Under the pieces are notes generated by a model. It was not told the DNA's origin, did no database searches, and saw nothing but the letters and a program-made list of their open reading frames with translations. From Heliomicrobium gestii (GTDB taxonomy: Bacteria > Bacillota > Desulfitobacteriia > Heliobacteriales > Heliobacteriaceae): a stretch of DNA of 64,000 nucleotides. This document shows positions 52,251 to 61,499 of the stretch, in pieces. Location of the stretch: contig NZ_WXEX01000001.1 of NCBI RefSeq assembly GCF_009877435.1, positions 310,001 to 374,000 on the forward strand, read 5' to 3'. A program made the position numbers and the translations under genes. Position 1 is the first letter of the stretch; the number at the start of each line of letters is the position of its first letter.

Positions 52251-52907
52251 TCAACGGTAGGTCCCTGGGACGAGCGCCAATTGCCCCTGCATGGCCATCA
52301 ACAGGCGGCATTCGACTTCAAACCAATTCACCAATCGCCACCAGGCTTGGATGTAGTCGCGACGCCGGTTTTGGTAGTTCAGGTAATAGGCGTGTTCCCA
52401 CACATCAACGGCCAGGATGGGGATGGCGCCCCACTGGGTGAGGTTTTGATGTTTTTCCGCCGTAAGGAGTTCCAAGCGCTGCCAGGCAGGCTGCCAGGCA
52501 AGCAAGGCCCAGCCCGAACCTTCCACATCAGCGGCGGCGGCGCTGAACTGTTCCTGAAAACTGCGAAGATCACCGAAATAAGCGGCTATATGGCCGCGCG
52601 TATGGGGACCCGGCTGTCCGCCCCGTCCCGGCGGCGCCATGACGGCCCAGTAGAGACAGTGGAGGATGTGGCCGGAACCGTGAAAGGCCAGTTCACGCTC
52701 CCAGTGTTTGACCAGAGAAAAATCGTTCTGCCGTCGCGCCTCGACGAGCTTTCGCTCTGCCCTGTTTACGCCCTCCACATAGGACAGGTGATGGCGATCA
52801 TGATGGATTTTCAGGGTTTCCGCGCCGATCAGCGGTTCCAAGGCATTGTAGGGAAAGGGCAGGGGCGGCAGTTGATGGCCGCCGGGCGGGATCATGAGGT
52901 AGGACAT
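52251..52907 (-). CDS. sod: Iron/manganese superoxide dismutase
   Basis: It converts superoxide to peroxide and oxygen. The 218-residue protein begins SYLMIPPGGHQLPPLPFPY and has the expected metal ligands: the first His in IHHDRHH, the second in FHGSGHILHC, and Asp and His in DVWEHAYY. Metal type cannot be told. I start at 52907 because AAGGAGGG lies about nine bases upstream, while the longer read to 52943 has none. Together with bacteriohemerythrin it suggests exposure to oxygen. Confidence 0.92.
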   Translation of the reverse strand: MSYLMIPPGGHQLPPLPFPYNALEPLIGAETLKIHHDRHHLSYVEGVNRAERKLVEARRQNDFSLVKHWERELAFHGSGHILHCLYWAVMAPPGRGGQPGPHTRGHIAAYFGDLRSFQEQFSAAAADVEGSGWALLAWQPAWQRLELLTAEKHQNLTQWGAIPILAVDVWEHAYYLNYQNRRRDYIQAWWRLVNWFEVECRLLMAMQGQLALVPGTYR

Positions 52908-53306
52908 GGGACGTCTCCCTCCTTCCCACGTCGATCGGTTCACCCTTTTTGAACGGTTTTGCCGTTCCGTACAGGCGGTTTCCGTTCAATGTTACGGAAG
53001 AAAGCGCGCGCCTATGCCCACCGCCACCTTTTCCCAACCCATCGCGGCGTTCTCACAATGGCGAGAGATGCGGCGTTTTTTCGCATCGACAAGAAGGGTC
53101 GAAGGCCCCATGCGGCTCTTTCTTTACAGCACTCGTCCATTGTGCGATAATACCTTCAAAGAACTGTTCAGGCGTTTACACCGCAGACTACGGTGATGTT
53201 CCTGGTGACAAGGCCCTTAAGTCATAATCGTGCTGCGATTGGGTCATTTTAATGAAAGAACTGGCATTCTAACCGTCCCCACGGGCGTTGGCCAGGGAGG
53301 TGCTTG
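52908..53306. other. Gap before tatA with promoter but no gene
   Basis: Three overlapping frames of 63-96 codons exist here, but none has a ribosome site or recognisable motifs. A candidate promoter (TTTACA 53123-53128, then GATAAT 53146-53151, 17 bases apart) is present. CACCG/CGGTG and GAACGG/CCGTTC small hairpins occur around 53180 and 52950. Confidence 0.4.
53123..53151 (+). promoter_or_regulatory. Promoter for tatA
   Basis: TTTACA at 53123-53128 and GATAAT at 53146-53151 are 17 bases apart, about 155 bases before tatA. Confidence 0.45.
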
Positions 53307-53528
53307 GTGTTGGGATCCTTAGGTCTTCCAGAACTGCTGTTGATCCTGGTCGTGGCGATGCTCGTCTTTGGAGCCGGCAAGCTCCCCGAGATTGGAAAGT
53401 CTTTGGGACGCGGGATCAATGAGTTCAAAAACGCTGTCAGCAATGACGGGGAAGAGCAAAAAGAATTGAAGGCAAAGCCCCCGGTGAAGGACGATACCCA
53501 TGGGGATGCTCCTTCAAAGGACAACTGA
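53307..53528 (+). CDS. tatA: Twin-arginine translocase subunit TatA
   Basis: TatA forms the oligomeric conduit of the Tat pathway with TatC. The roughly 73-residue protein has the N-terminal hydrophobic helix LPELLLILVVAMLVFG, the hinge and an amphipathic helix (LGRGINEFKNAV), followed by a charged tail. AGGGAGG at 53294-53300 precedes several possible starts, and I prefer GTG 53307 because it gives MLGSLG, like other TatA. It is 8.6 kb from tatC. Confidence 0.92.
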   Translation: MLGSLGLPELLLILVVAMLVFGAGKLPEIGKSLGRGINEFKNAVSNDGEEQKELKAKPPVKDDTHGDAPSKDN

Positions 53529-53588
53529 TCTGTAAGGGCACGTCTCAACCGGCGTGTCTTTATTCATGTTATTGGAGCAGGTGACAGG

Positions 53589-54551
53589 ATGCAGTTTCAA
53601 CTATTTCAGGAGATCCAAGCCGACCTGGCCAAGGTCGAGACGGAATTGGAAAAATACGTCGACACGTCCCTGCCGACACTGACCGCCGCTTCGAGCCATC
53701 TGCTCCACGCGGGCGGGAAGCGGCTGCGGCCGGCCTTCGTGTTGCTGGCCGGAAAATTTAACCATTATGCGATGGAGCGGTTGCTGCCGCTGGCAGTGGC
53801 TCTCGAGTTGATTCACATGGCTACCCTCGTTCATGACGATGTGGTTGACGAGTCGAAGACGCGCCGAGGGATTCCGACTGTGCGGGAGCGCTGGGGGAAC
53901 CGCATCTCCCTGCATACGGGCGATCACCTCTTTGCCCGGTCTTTGTTGCTGATCTCCGAATTGAACGATCCCGCCATGACGGCAGTGCTGGCGAAGATCA
54001 GCGTTGAGATGGTGGAGGGGGAGATCCAGCAGATGGAGGCCACCTATGATGTGCACCAGACCTTCCGCGACTACCTCTACCGGATCAAACGGAAAACAGC
54101 CCTCCTGATCGCGGCGTCATGCCAACTGGGCGCCATGGCCGTCAAGGCCGACCCGGCTGTCGTGCGGGCCCTGAAGCTGTATGGACACCATCTGGGCATG
54201 GCCTTCCAGATCACCGATGACATCCTGGACATGACGGCTGACGAAAAGGAATTGGGCAAGCCGATCGGTTCGGACCTGCGCCAGGGCATCATGACCCTGC
54301 CGATCATGGAAGCGCTCCGTGAAAGTCGCGATCCGGCGCTGCGAACCCTGGTGGCCAAGCGGGAGAAAAGCCAGGACGAGGTTTGCCGGGCCATCGAGAT
54401 CATCAAACATACCGGCGCCGTGGAACGCAGCCAGATCATCGCCCGCCGTTTTTTAGACAAGGCGAAAAGCGAGTTGGCGCGCCTACCCGCCATTCCGACG
54501 CGGGACACCCTGGCTGTGATTGCGGAATACATCGAGAAGCGAACCTATTAA
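53589..54551 (+). CDS. hepT: Polyprenyl (heptaprenyl) diphosphate synthase, catalytic subunit
   Basis: This trans-prenyl transferase builds the side chain of menaquinone from FPP/GGPP and IPP. The 320-residue protein has both Asp-rich motifs: LVHDDVVDESKTRRG near residue 81 and FQITDDILDM. The GGKRLRPAF segment binds IPP. A catalytic HepT with a HepS-like subunit at 36657 makes the pair likely, though an all-in-one octaprenyl synthase cannot be excluded. ATG is preceded by GGAGCAGG. Confidence 0.9.
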   Translation: MQFQLFQEIQADLAKVETELEKYVDTSLPTLTAASSHLLHAGGKRLRPAFVLLAGKFNHYAMERLLPLAVALELIHMATLVHDDVVDESKTRRGIPTVRERWGNRISLHTGDHLFARSLLLISELNDPAMTAVLAKISVEMVEGEIQQMEATYDVHQTFRDYLYRIKRKTALLIAASCQLGAMAVKADPAVVRALKLYGHHLGMAFQITDDILDMTADEKELGKPIGSDLRQGIMTLPIMEALRESRDPALRTLVAKREKSQDEVCRAIEIIKHTGAVERSQIIARRFLDKAKSELARLPAIPTRDTLAVIAEYIEKRTY

Positions 54552-54587
54552 AGCGTGACGGATATCCTTTTTCCCTCCAGGTGGATA

Positions 54588-54596
54588 TGCTAGAAT
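54588..54596 (+). promoter_or_regulatory. Extended -10 element before ccs1
   Basis: TGCTAGAAT (54588-54596) repeats the TGNTANAAT form seen elsewhere in the window. The gene start is 33 bases downstream. Confidence 0.35.
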
Positions 54597-54628
54597 AGGT
54601 TACGTCAAAGTCGAAGGAGTGAGGAAGG

Positions 54629-56017
54629 TTGGTTCAACCCCAGGAAGAACGGGAAGACGTTTCCGGAGCCAAACAAGGTCTTGTCGACCAACTCTGGGAC
54701 ATCTTCAGTTCCATGAAACTCGGTCTGTTCCTGCTGCTTCTCATCGCTGCCGCCTCGATCATCGGCACGCTCCTTCCACAAAACGGCGACCCTCGACAGT
54801 ACGGGTCACTTTACCCGCTCTACAAGGCCCTCGGGCTGACTGACATGTACCACAGCACATGGTTTATGCTGCTGCTCTTTGTGCTGGCGATGAATCTCTT
54901 CATCTGCACCTTCAACCGGGCGCCCGGGATCTGGCGCCTGTTTAACCGGCCATCGCTGCCTGCAAGCGTTGAATCGATCGAAAGGCTCTCGCAGAAGCTG
55001 GCGGTGGATCGACCGGAGCCGGCGGACAAGCTGGCCGGCGAAGTAGTCGAACGGTGGCGGAATCTCGGTTACCGCGTCCTTTCCGAAAGGAAGGACGGGA
55101 AGTCCTATATTTCTGCTGATCGAGGCCGGTTTGGGCTCTGGGGCTCCCTGCTCTCCCATGTAGGCATGCTGGTGATCCTTGTCGGCGCCGTGATTGGTCT
55201 CTACGGCGGGGAAGAGGGGCAGATGCCGGCGGAAGTGGGCAAGAGCTTTCGTCTTGCCGATGTGCCGGGACTGGCGATTACAGATGCCATGGAAATCCGC
55301 GTCAACGATTTTAAGACGATCTACCGGGAAGACGGAACTATTGCCGATTGGTTTAGCAACCTTACGCTTCTAGAGAACGGACAAGAGATCGTGACCAAGG
55401 AGATTCAGGTCAACGATCCCTTGGAATACCGCGGTTACAAGATATACCAGTCTTTCTACGGGGCGAACATCGTCGCGAAGGTCACTTCGAAGAATGACCC
55501 GGAAGGGCACACCTATTCCGTCGAAACCGGCGACGCCGTTCCCATCGCCGGCACCGATTTAGCGGTTCTCGTCTACAAGTACATTCCCGACTTCGATCCG
55601 GAACGGGGCATGATTTCCAAATCGAGCGAACCGAACAACCCGCGCATTGTCTTCGTCGTCTACAAAGGACGCCAGCAGATCGATGCAAGGGCGGCGGAAA
55701 TTGGTAAGCCCGAAACGATCGCCGGTGGCCTCGCTGAGATCACCTTTCCTCAGTACAAGCCATACACGGGGCTGACGATTCGCCGCGATCCCGGCGTCAA
55801 TATCGTCTGGCTCGGTTGCGCCTTGCTGCTGAGCGGTTTGGGCCTGTCCTTCTACCTCTACCACCGGCAGGTCCGGGCGGTTATTGAGGCGCGAGAGGGC
55901 GGAAGCCGGTTGCATGTGGGCGCTATGGCCGCCAAAAACAAATTCGCCTTTGCCCGCGAATTCGAAGGACTTATCGAACCATATAGCCGATCAGATAGGA
56001 GAGATAGGGAAGCATGA
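54629..56017 (+). CDS. resB: Cytochrome c biogenesis protein ResB/Ccs1
   Basis: ResB with ResC/CcsA delivers and attaches heme to exported cytochromes c (System II). The 462-residue protein has an early pair of membrane segments (LGLFLLLLIAAASIIGTLLP and WFMLLLFVLAMNLFICTFN), a third near residue 180, a large exported domain and a last segment near residue 395. Start TTG 54629 follows GAAGGAGTGAGGAAGG. It overlaps ccsA by four bases, so the two-part System II machine is translationally coupled. Confidence 0.92.
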   Translation: MVQPQEEREDVSGAKQGLVDQLWDIFSSMKLGLFLLLLIAAASIIGTLLPQNGDPRQYGSLYPLYKALGLTDMYHSTWFMLLLFVLAMNLFICTFNRAPGIWRLFNRPSLPASVESIERLSQKLAVDRPEPADKLAGEVVERWRNLGYRVLSERKDGKSYISADRGRFGLWGSLLSHVGMLVILVGAVIGLYGGEEGQMPAEVGKSFRLADVPGLAITDAMEIRVNDFKTIYREDGTIADWFSNLTLLENGQEIVTKEIQVNDPLEYRGYKIYQSFYGANIVAKVTSKNDPEGHTYSVETGDAVPIAGTDLAVLVYKYIPDFDPERGMISKSSEPNNPRIVFVVYKGRQQIDARAAEIGKPETIAGGLAEITFPQYKPYTGLTIRRDPGVNIVWLGCALLLSGLGLSFYLYHRQVRAVIEAREGGSRLHVGAMAAKNKFAFAREFEGLIEPYSRSDRRDREA

Positions 56018-56865
56018 CAACGATGGGCATGGAAGAAAACCTGCTTTTTTACACGACCTTTGCCGCATACGGCCTTGCCGCCTTTCTCTATATCTGTTTT
56101 TTGGTCCTGCGCAAACCGGCGTTGGCCCGCATCGGCTATTATGTGACCGCTGCCGGCGTGATCGTCAATACGGCGGCTCTGGCGGTGCGTTCCGTTGTCG
56201 CCGGCTATGTGCCGCTGACGAACGGTTATGAGTTTTTGCTGGCCTTCTCCTGGGGGATCGCCTTTGTCTACCTCTTCGCGGAGCGGAAGTTTCAACTCCC
56301 CCTGGCCGGCGCCTTTGTCATGCCCACGGCATGGTTGCTCCTCGCCTATGTCGCTGTCGATATGACACCGGCCGAGCGGGCCGCCCGTCCGCTCATGCCT
56401 GCGTTGCAATCGAACTGGTTGACCATTCATGTGGCCACGGCGATGATATCCTACGGCGCCTTTGCCTTCTCTTTTGGCATCGGTCTCATGTACCTCTGGA
56501 AGGTTTCCCATGAAAAAAGCGGGGCGACAAAAGGGATTGCCGCCGCTTTTCCCGCTTCCGAGAAACTGGATGAAATCGGCTACCGGCTGATCGCCCTTGG
56601 GTTCCCCTTTCTCACCCTCTGCATCATCACCGGCGCCATCTGGGCCGAATACGCCTGGGGGCGCTACTGGAGCTGGGATCCGAAGGAGACCTGGTCGCTG
56701 ATCACCTGGTTGATCTACGCTGCCTACCTGCATGCCCGCTTCACCTACGGTTGGCGGGGAAGGCGGGCCGCCTGGATGGCGATCATCGGCTTTATCGCCG
56801 TGTTGTTCACTTATTTCGGCGTCAACTACTTCCTCGCCGGTCTCCACTCTTATGGAGGGAAGTAA
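56014..56865 (+). CDS. ccsA: Cytochrome c biogenesis protein CcsA/ResC
   Basis: CcsA (CcsB/ResC) is the heme-handling partner of ResB. The 283-residue multi-spanning protein has the tryptophan-rich WWD-type domain in RYWSWDPKETWSLITW and flanking His residues expected to bind heme. It starts inside the end of resB. It sits directly before siroheme/heme biosynthesis genes, consistent with a shared heme-supply operon. Confidence 0.93.
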   Translation: MTTMGMEENLLFYTTFAAYGLAAFLYICFLVLRKPALARIGYYVTAAGVIVNTAALAVRSVVAGYVPLTNGYEFLLAFSWGIAFVYLFAERKFQLPLAGAFVMPTAWLLLAYVAVDMTPAERAARPLMPALQSNWLTIHVATAMISYGAFAFSFGIGLMYLWKVSHEKSGATKGIAAAFPASEKLDEIGYRLIALGFPFLTLCIITGAIWAEYAWGRYWSWDPKETWSLITWLIYAAYLHARFTYGWRGRRAAWMAIIGFIAVLFTYFGVNYFLAGLHSYGGK

Positions 56866-56889
56866 CCTATCGGCGCAGAGAAAGGGGCT

Positions 56890-57522
56890 ATGCTGTTGTA
56901 TCCATTGATGCTAAGGCTGGAGGGACAGCCGTGCTTGGTTGTCGGCGGCGGTCAGGTGGCTGAGAGAAAGATCGAATCTCTCCTGGAGGTAGGCGCTCGC
57001 GTCACCGTCATCAGCCCAGCGATCACCGCGCAGATTCAAGACTGGGTGAACGAGGACAAGCTTCGTTGTCACCTGCGGCCATACCAGGATGGAGACGCCG
57101 CCGGACACATCGTGGTCGTTGCCGCTACCGATGTGACGGAGGTCAACGAGCAGGTCGCCCGTGATTGCTTTCAGCGCAATATCCTGATCAACACCGTGGA
57201 CATCCCGTCGCTCTGCAATTTCTATGTTCCCGCCGTTGTGCGGCGAGGCGACCTGACCATCGCCATCTCCACAAACGGAGCCAGCCCAGCTGTGGCCCGT
57301 CGAATCCGCGAAAAGCTGGAGGCGACCTTCGGCGAGGAGTATGGCGAATATCTGCAACTGATGAAAAGTCTCCGCGCGCAGGTGTTGCGCGACGTGACCG
57401 ATCCGAAGCGGCGCAAGGCGATCTTTGACGCCCTGGCCGAAGCGGGACTGCTGGATTGCATCCAGGCAGGCGATGATCAAGCCCTGAAGGAGCGAATCGC
57501 CCAGTGTTTATCTTCGTCGTAG
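56890..57522 (+). CDS. Precorrin-2 dehydrogenase / sirohydrochlorin ferrochelatase (CysG N-terminal type)
   Basis: This NAD-dependent protein oxidises precorrin-2 to sirohydrochlorin and may insert iron. The 210-residue protein has PLMLRLEGQPCLVVGGGQ near the N-terminus, the nucleotide-binding GGGQVAERK motif, and a CysG-type C-terminal domain. It is monofunctional, unlike E. coli CysG, because the methyltransferase is in cobA-hemD downstream. Its end overlaps hemA by 19 bases. Ferrochelatase activity cannot be told from the sequence. Confidence 0.9.
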   Translation: MLLYPLMLRLEGQPCLVVGGGQVAERKIESLLEVGARVTVISPAITAQIQDWVNEDKLRCHLRPYQDGDAAGHIVVVAATDVTEVNEQVARDCFQRNILINTVDIPSLCNFYVPAVVRRGDLTIAISTNGASPAVARRIREKLEATFGEEYGEYLQLMKSLRAQVLRDVTDPKRRKAIFDALAEAGLLDCIQAGDDQALKERIAQCLSSS

Positions 57523-58823
57523 GATTGAACCACAAATCGGCTCCGGTTGAGATCCGGGAGCAACTCTCTTTTCCCGAGCACATCCTCACCGACGCCTTGC
57601 GCCGCCTGCACGCAGAACCGGCCATCGACGGTTGCGCCATTCTATCGACCTGCAACCGGACAGAGGTCTATGCGGCGGCGACGGACATCGAAAAAGGGCA
57701 AGCCGCCGTACGCCGATTCTTTACCCAATCGGGCAAACTCGAGGCGGACAAGTTCGCCAGCTTTTTCTATACCCATACCCTCTACGATGCCATCCGCCAT
57801 CTCTTCCGCGTCGCCGCCGGCCTCGATTCGATGGTGCTGGGCGAGACGCAGATCCTCGGCCAGGTGCGACGGACCTACCAGGCGGCTTGTGACGCAGGCA
57901 CCTCCAACGGCGTGCTCAACAGCTGGTTCCAGCAGGCGATCACGGTGGGCAAACGGATCCGCACAGAGACCGGCATCGACCAACATGCCGTCTCCACCTC
58001 GTACACGGCGGTGGAACTGGCGAAACAGGTCTTTACGACACTGGAAGGCCGCTCGGCGCTGATCCTGGGCGCAGGCAAGATGAGCGAGCTCACCTTGACC
58101 CATCTGATCGCCAATGGCGTTACGACGGTTCTCGTCGCCAACCGCACCCGTGAACGGGCGGAAGAACTGGCCAGCCGCTGCGGCGGCAAGGCCGTGTCTT
58201 ACGACGAGATCGCCGCCCGGATGGAGGAAGCCGATATTGTCATCTCCTGCACGGCGGCGACTCACTATGTGATCCGTCATGATCTCGTCGAGCGAGTCAT
58301 GAAAACGCGTCCAGACCGTCCGCTCTTTCTGATCGACATCGCCGTGCCCCGGGATATTGACCCGGCTGTGGCCACTGTGGCCGGCGTGCACCTTTTCGAT
58401 ATCGACGACCTGCAAAGCGTCGTCGACCAGAATCTGGCCCAGCGCCAGAAGGCCGCCTCTGAGGCCGAACTGATCGTGGAACAGGAAATCACCGAGTTTC
58501 TCAAGTGGCTGAATTCGCTCTTTGTCGTTCCCACCATCGTGGCGCTCAAAAACAAGGGCGACACGATCCGTGAAAAGGAACTGGAGCGAGTCCTGTCCAA
58601 ACTCAAGAGCTTGTCCGATAAAGACCAGAACACCATCGGCGCCATGGCCTCGTCGATCGTCAAACAACTGCTGCACGATCCCATCACCCAGATCCGCCAC
58701 TATGCGGCGAGCCCCGAAGGCCACCTCTACTCCGAGATCCTGCAAAACCTCTTTTCCCTCGAGATCGCCGGACAGCGGTCCAAAGGCCGCGACGATCAAT
58801 CTGATAGAAGGAGTCAGCCGTAA
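57504..58823 (+). CDS. hemA: Glutamyl-tRNA reductase
   Basis: HemA reduces glutamyl-tRNA to glutamate-1-semialdehyde, the first step of the C5 route to tetrapyrroles. The 439-residue protein has the active Cys50 in STCNRTEVYA, the GETQILGQVR segment and NADPH-binding LGAGKMSEL. The GTG start at 57504 overlaps the previous gene. Its C-terminal half is a typical dimerisation domain. The stop shares a base with the hemC start (TAATG), so the enzymes are coupled. Confidence 0.95.
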   Translation: MFIFVVGLNHKSAPVEIREQLSFPEHILTDALRRLHAEPAIDGCAILSTCNRTEVYAAATDIEKGQAAVRRFFTQSGKLEADKFASFFYTHTLYDAIRHLFRVAAGLDSMVLGETQILGQVRRTYQAACDAGTSNGVLNSWFQQAITVGKRIRTETGIDQHAVSTSYTAVELAKQVFTTLEGRSALILGAGKMSELTLTHLIANGVTTVLVANRTRERAEELASRCGGKAVSYDEIAARMEEADIVISCTAATHYVIRHDLVERVMKTRPDRPLFLIDIAVPRDIDPAVATVAGVHLFDIDDLQSVVDQNLAQRQKAASEAELIVEQEITEFLKWLNSLFVVPTIVALKNKGDTIREKELERVLSKLKSLSDKDQNTIGAMASSIVKQLLHDPITQIRHYAASPEGHLYSEILQNLFSLEIAGQRSKGRDDQSDRRSQP

Positions 58824-59767
58824 TGTCAGCACTTCAACGACCCGTTGTCATCGGAACCCGGGACAGCGCCCTCGCCCTCTGGCAGACCCACTGGGTGCTT
58901 GAACGCCTGAAAGAGCTCTACCCAGAGCAGGCCTTTGAGGTCAAGCATATCAAGACCAAGGGCGACAAGATCCTGGATGTGGCCCTGGCCAAGATCGGCG
59001 ACAAGGGGCTTTTCACAAAGGAACTGGAAGTGGCCATGCTGAATGGCGAGATTGACATGGCCGTCCACTCTATGAAAGACCTGCCGACCGTCCTGCCGGA
59101 GGGTTGCACGATCGGCGCCATCTGTGTTCGCGAGGATTGCCGCGACATTCTGATCTCCCGCAGCGGCGGCGGGCTGGAAGACCTGCCCCAGGGAGCAAAG
59201 GTCGGCACGGCCAGCCTGCGGCGCAAGGCCCAGATCTGGAAGGTTCGTCCCGACTTGGAACTCGTCGATATCCGGGGGAACCTGCAGACTCGTCTCCGCA
59301 AAATGGAGGAACAAAACCTTGACGGACTGATTCTCGCCGCCGCCGGCGTCAAACGCCTCGGCTGGGCCGAGAAGATCAGCGAATACATACCGGTCGACAT
59401 GTGCCTGCCGGCAGTCGGTCAGGGGTCTGTGGGCATCGAGATCCGTGAAGGCGACGAAGAGATCGGCCGCCTCGTGGGCGCCTTGAACCACACCGAATCG
59501 GCCATCTGTGTCCGCGGCGAACGGGCGTTGCTCCGCACCTTGGAGGGCGGTTGCCAGGTTCCCATCGGTTCGCTCGGCCGCTTGATGGATGGCAAACTCA
59601 TTCTCGACGGAGTCGTCGCTGCCTTGGACGGCAAAACCATCTGCCGTGACCGGGTGGAGGGCGATCCGGCTGATCCCGAAGAAGCGGGCGTCCGTCTGGC
59701 CCAAAAACTGCTGCAACAGGGGGCCAGAGAGATATTAATCCAAGTAAGACAGGAGACGGATCTGTGA
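58823..59767 (+). CDS. hemC: Porphobilinogen deaminase (hydroxymethylbilane synthase)
   Basis: HemC polymerises four porphobilinogens to hydroxymethylbilane. The 314-residue protein has IGTRDSALALWQTHWV at the start, the KIRGNLQ-like IRGNLQTRLRK region and the dipyrromethane-binding Cys near residue 244 in GGCQVPIG. Its end overlaps the cobA-hemD start. Hydroxymethylbilane is the substrate for the HemD half of the next protein. Confidence 0.95.
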   Translation: MSALQRPVVIGTRDSALALWQTHWVLERLKELYPEQAFEVKHIKTKGDKILDVALAKIGDKGLFTKELEVAMLNGEIDMAVHSMKDLPTVLPEGCTIGAICVREDCRDILISRSGGGLEDLPQGAKVGTASLRRKAQIWKVRPDLELVDIRGNLQTRLRKMEEQNLDGLILAAAGVKRLGWAEKISEYIPVDMCLPAVGQGSVGIEIREGDEEIGRLVGALNHTESAICVRGERALLRTLEGGCQVPIGSLGRLMDGKLILDGVVAALDGKTICRDRVEGDPADPEEAGVRLAQKLLQQGAREILIQVRQETDL

Positions 59768-61311
59768 TGAAGCAAAAGGTAGGGAAGGTTTATCTGGTCG
59801 GCGCCGGACCGGGGGATCCGGGCCTCATCACCGTGAAAGGTCTGGAGTGCATCAAAAAGGCCGAGGTGCTCGTCTACGATCGCCTGGCCGGCCATCGACT
59901 GCTCACCTATGCGCGGCCTGACGCCGAACTGATCTTTGTCGGCAAAGGGCCGGACAAGCATGTCTATAGACAAGAAGAGATCAACGAAGTGCTCAAGGTC
60001 AAAGGCTTGGAAGGCAAGATCGTAACCCGCCTGAAAGGCGGTGATCCCTTCGTCTTTGGTCGCGGCGGCGAAGAAGCGGAAGTCCTGCGTGAAGCGGGCG
60101 TTCCCTTTGAGATCGTTCCCGGCATCACCTCGGCCATCTCTGTGCCGGCCTATGCCGGCATCCCCGTCACCCACCGCGATTTCACCTCCAACTTCGCCGT
60201 CATCACCGGCAACGAGGATCCCAACAAGGAAGACTCGGCCATCGACTGGGCGAAGATCAGCACCGGCATCGGCACCCTTGTCTTCCTGATGGGCATGGGC
60301 AACCTGCCTCACATCGCCGCCAAGCTGATGGAGAACGGCCGCAGCCCTGAAACGCCCGTCGGCCTGATCCGCTGGGGCACCCGGCCGGAACAGCGCACAA
60401 TGACAGGCACCCTGGCCGACATCGCCCAAAAGGCGAAAGACGCCGCCTTCCAAAACCCGGCCATCATCATCGTCGGCGAAGTGGTCAAACTGCGCGAGAA
60501 ACTGGCCTGGCTGGAGGAACGTCCCCTCTTCGGCAAGCGCATCGTCGTCACCCGCTCCCGCCAGCAGGCGTCGGCCTTTGCAGCCCGCCTCGAAGAAATG
60601 GGCGGCGAGCCTTGGGAGTTCCCCACCATCGATATTCAAGAACCGGAAGATCCCGCGCCGATGGAAGAAGCCATCGCCAAGGTGCATGAATACGAGTGGA
60701 TCATCTTCACCTCCCCCAACGGCGTGCAACGCTTCTTTGAGCGTTTCTTCGCCATCGGTCATGACATCCGCGAACTCTGCGGCATTCGTCTCTGCGCCAT
60801 CGGGCCGCAAACCCGCAAGGAATTGCAAAAGTTCGGCCTGAAAACCGACTTTGTGCCTGAAGAGTACCGCGCTGAGGCGATCATCGAAGGCCTGAAAAAC
60901 CTCGACAACTGGCAAGGCCGCAAAGTTCTGCTGCCCCGCGCCGACATCGCCCGCAAGATTCTCCCGGAAGCGCTGGCCTCTTTCGGCGCTCAGGTTGACG
61001 ATGTTGTCGCCTACCGGACTGTCCGCGGCGGCGGTGATGCGGTGCTGCTCCGCCAGATGCTGCAAGACAAGCTGATCCACGCTGTCACCTTCACCAGCTC
61101 CTCCACAGCGCGTAACTTCGTCGACATGCTCGGCGTGGAAGATGTGGCTGAACGCAACGCCCTGCTCGAAGGCGTGACCATGGCTTCCATCGGTCCCATC
61201 ACCTCGGACACGATGCGTGACCTGGGACTGAACGTGGATGTAGAAGCCTCTGAATACACCATCCCCGGTTTGACGAAGGCGCTGCTGGCCTACTGGGGCA
61301 TCAACGAGTAG
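59767..61311 (+). CDS. cobA-hemD: Fused uroporphyrinogen-III C-methyltransferase and uroporphyrinogen-III synthase
   Basis: The first half (about residues 1-245) is the SAM-dependent methyltransferase that makes precorrin-2, with VGAGPGDPGLITVKG and the LKGGDPFVFGRGGEEA loop. The second half is uroporphyrinogen-III synthase (IVVTRSRQQASAFAARL; FTSPNGVQ), with a C-terminal domain of the expected size. Such fusions are common in clostridia. ATG 59767 overlaps hemC by a few bases. This makes uroporphyrinogen III and diverts it to siroheme and to the Ahb/NirJ-type branch. Confidence 0.93.
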   Translation: MKQKVGKVYLVGAGPGDPGLITVKGLECIKKAEVLVYDRLAGHRLLTYARPDAELIFVGKGPDKHVYRQEEINEVLKVKGLEGKIVTRLKGGDPFVFGRGGEEAEVLREAGVPFEIVPGITSAISVPAYAGIPVTHRDFTSNFAVITGNEDPNKEDSAIDWAKISTGIGTLVFLMGMGNLPHIAAKLMENGRSPETPVGLIRWGTRPEQRTMTGTLADIAQKAKDAAFQNPAIIIVGEVVKLREKLAWLEERPLFGKRIVVTRSRQQASAFAARLEEMGGEPWEFPTIDIQEPEDPAPMEEAIAKVHEYEWIIFTSPNGVQRFFERFFAIGHDIRELCGIRLCAIGPQTRKELQKFGLKTDFVPEEYRAEAIIEGLKNLDNWQGRKVLLPRADIARKILPEALASFGAQVDDVVAYRTVRGGGDAVLLRQMLQDKLIHAVTFTSSSTARNFVDMLGVEDVAERNALLEGVTMASIGPITSDTMRDLGLNVDVEASEYTIPGLTKALLAYWGINE

Positions 61312-61351
61312 CACTCGTTTTTCTCCCAGAACCCAGAGAACATAGAGAAGA

Positions 61352-61415
61352 GGAAGCCTTTTGCCTGCCAGTCTGGCCTAGGCAGGCGATGACACGACCA
61401 GGCGAAAGCGCTTCC
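61352..61415 (+). promoter_or_regulatory. Compact three-stem structure ahead of nirJ1
   Basis: GGAAGC at 61352-61357 pairs with GCTTCC at 61410-61415. Inside, GCCTGCC at 61363-61369 pairs with GGCAGGC at 61381-61387, and GCGAAAGC (61402-61409) closes a GAAA tetraloop. No T-run follows and I could not match it to a known riboswitch. It lies 85 bases before nirJ1 and may be a regulatory leader. Confidence 0.4.
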
Positions 61416-61499
61416 GATAAGAGGCAAATTGTGCCCGTATTGTTCAACAAATTTATATAGTTTTTCATTTGATTGAAAAACGGGAGAGGAAGGAACACC

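Noticed and set aside
52906-53227. Overlapping 63-96-codon frames between sod and tatA
   Set aside because: They overlap each other in different phases, lack ribosome sites and show no domain.
59419-61314. 631-codon frame on the minus strand across cobA-hemD and hemC
   Set aside because: It lies fully antisense to genes with complete catalytic motifs, has no ribosome site, and its length follows from the GC-rich third-position bias.
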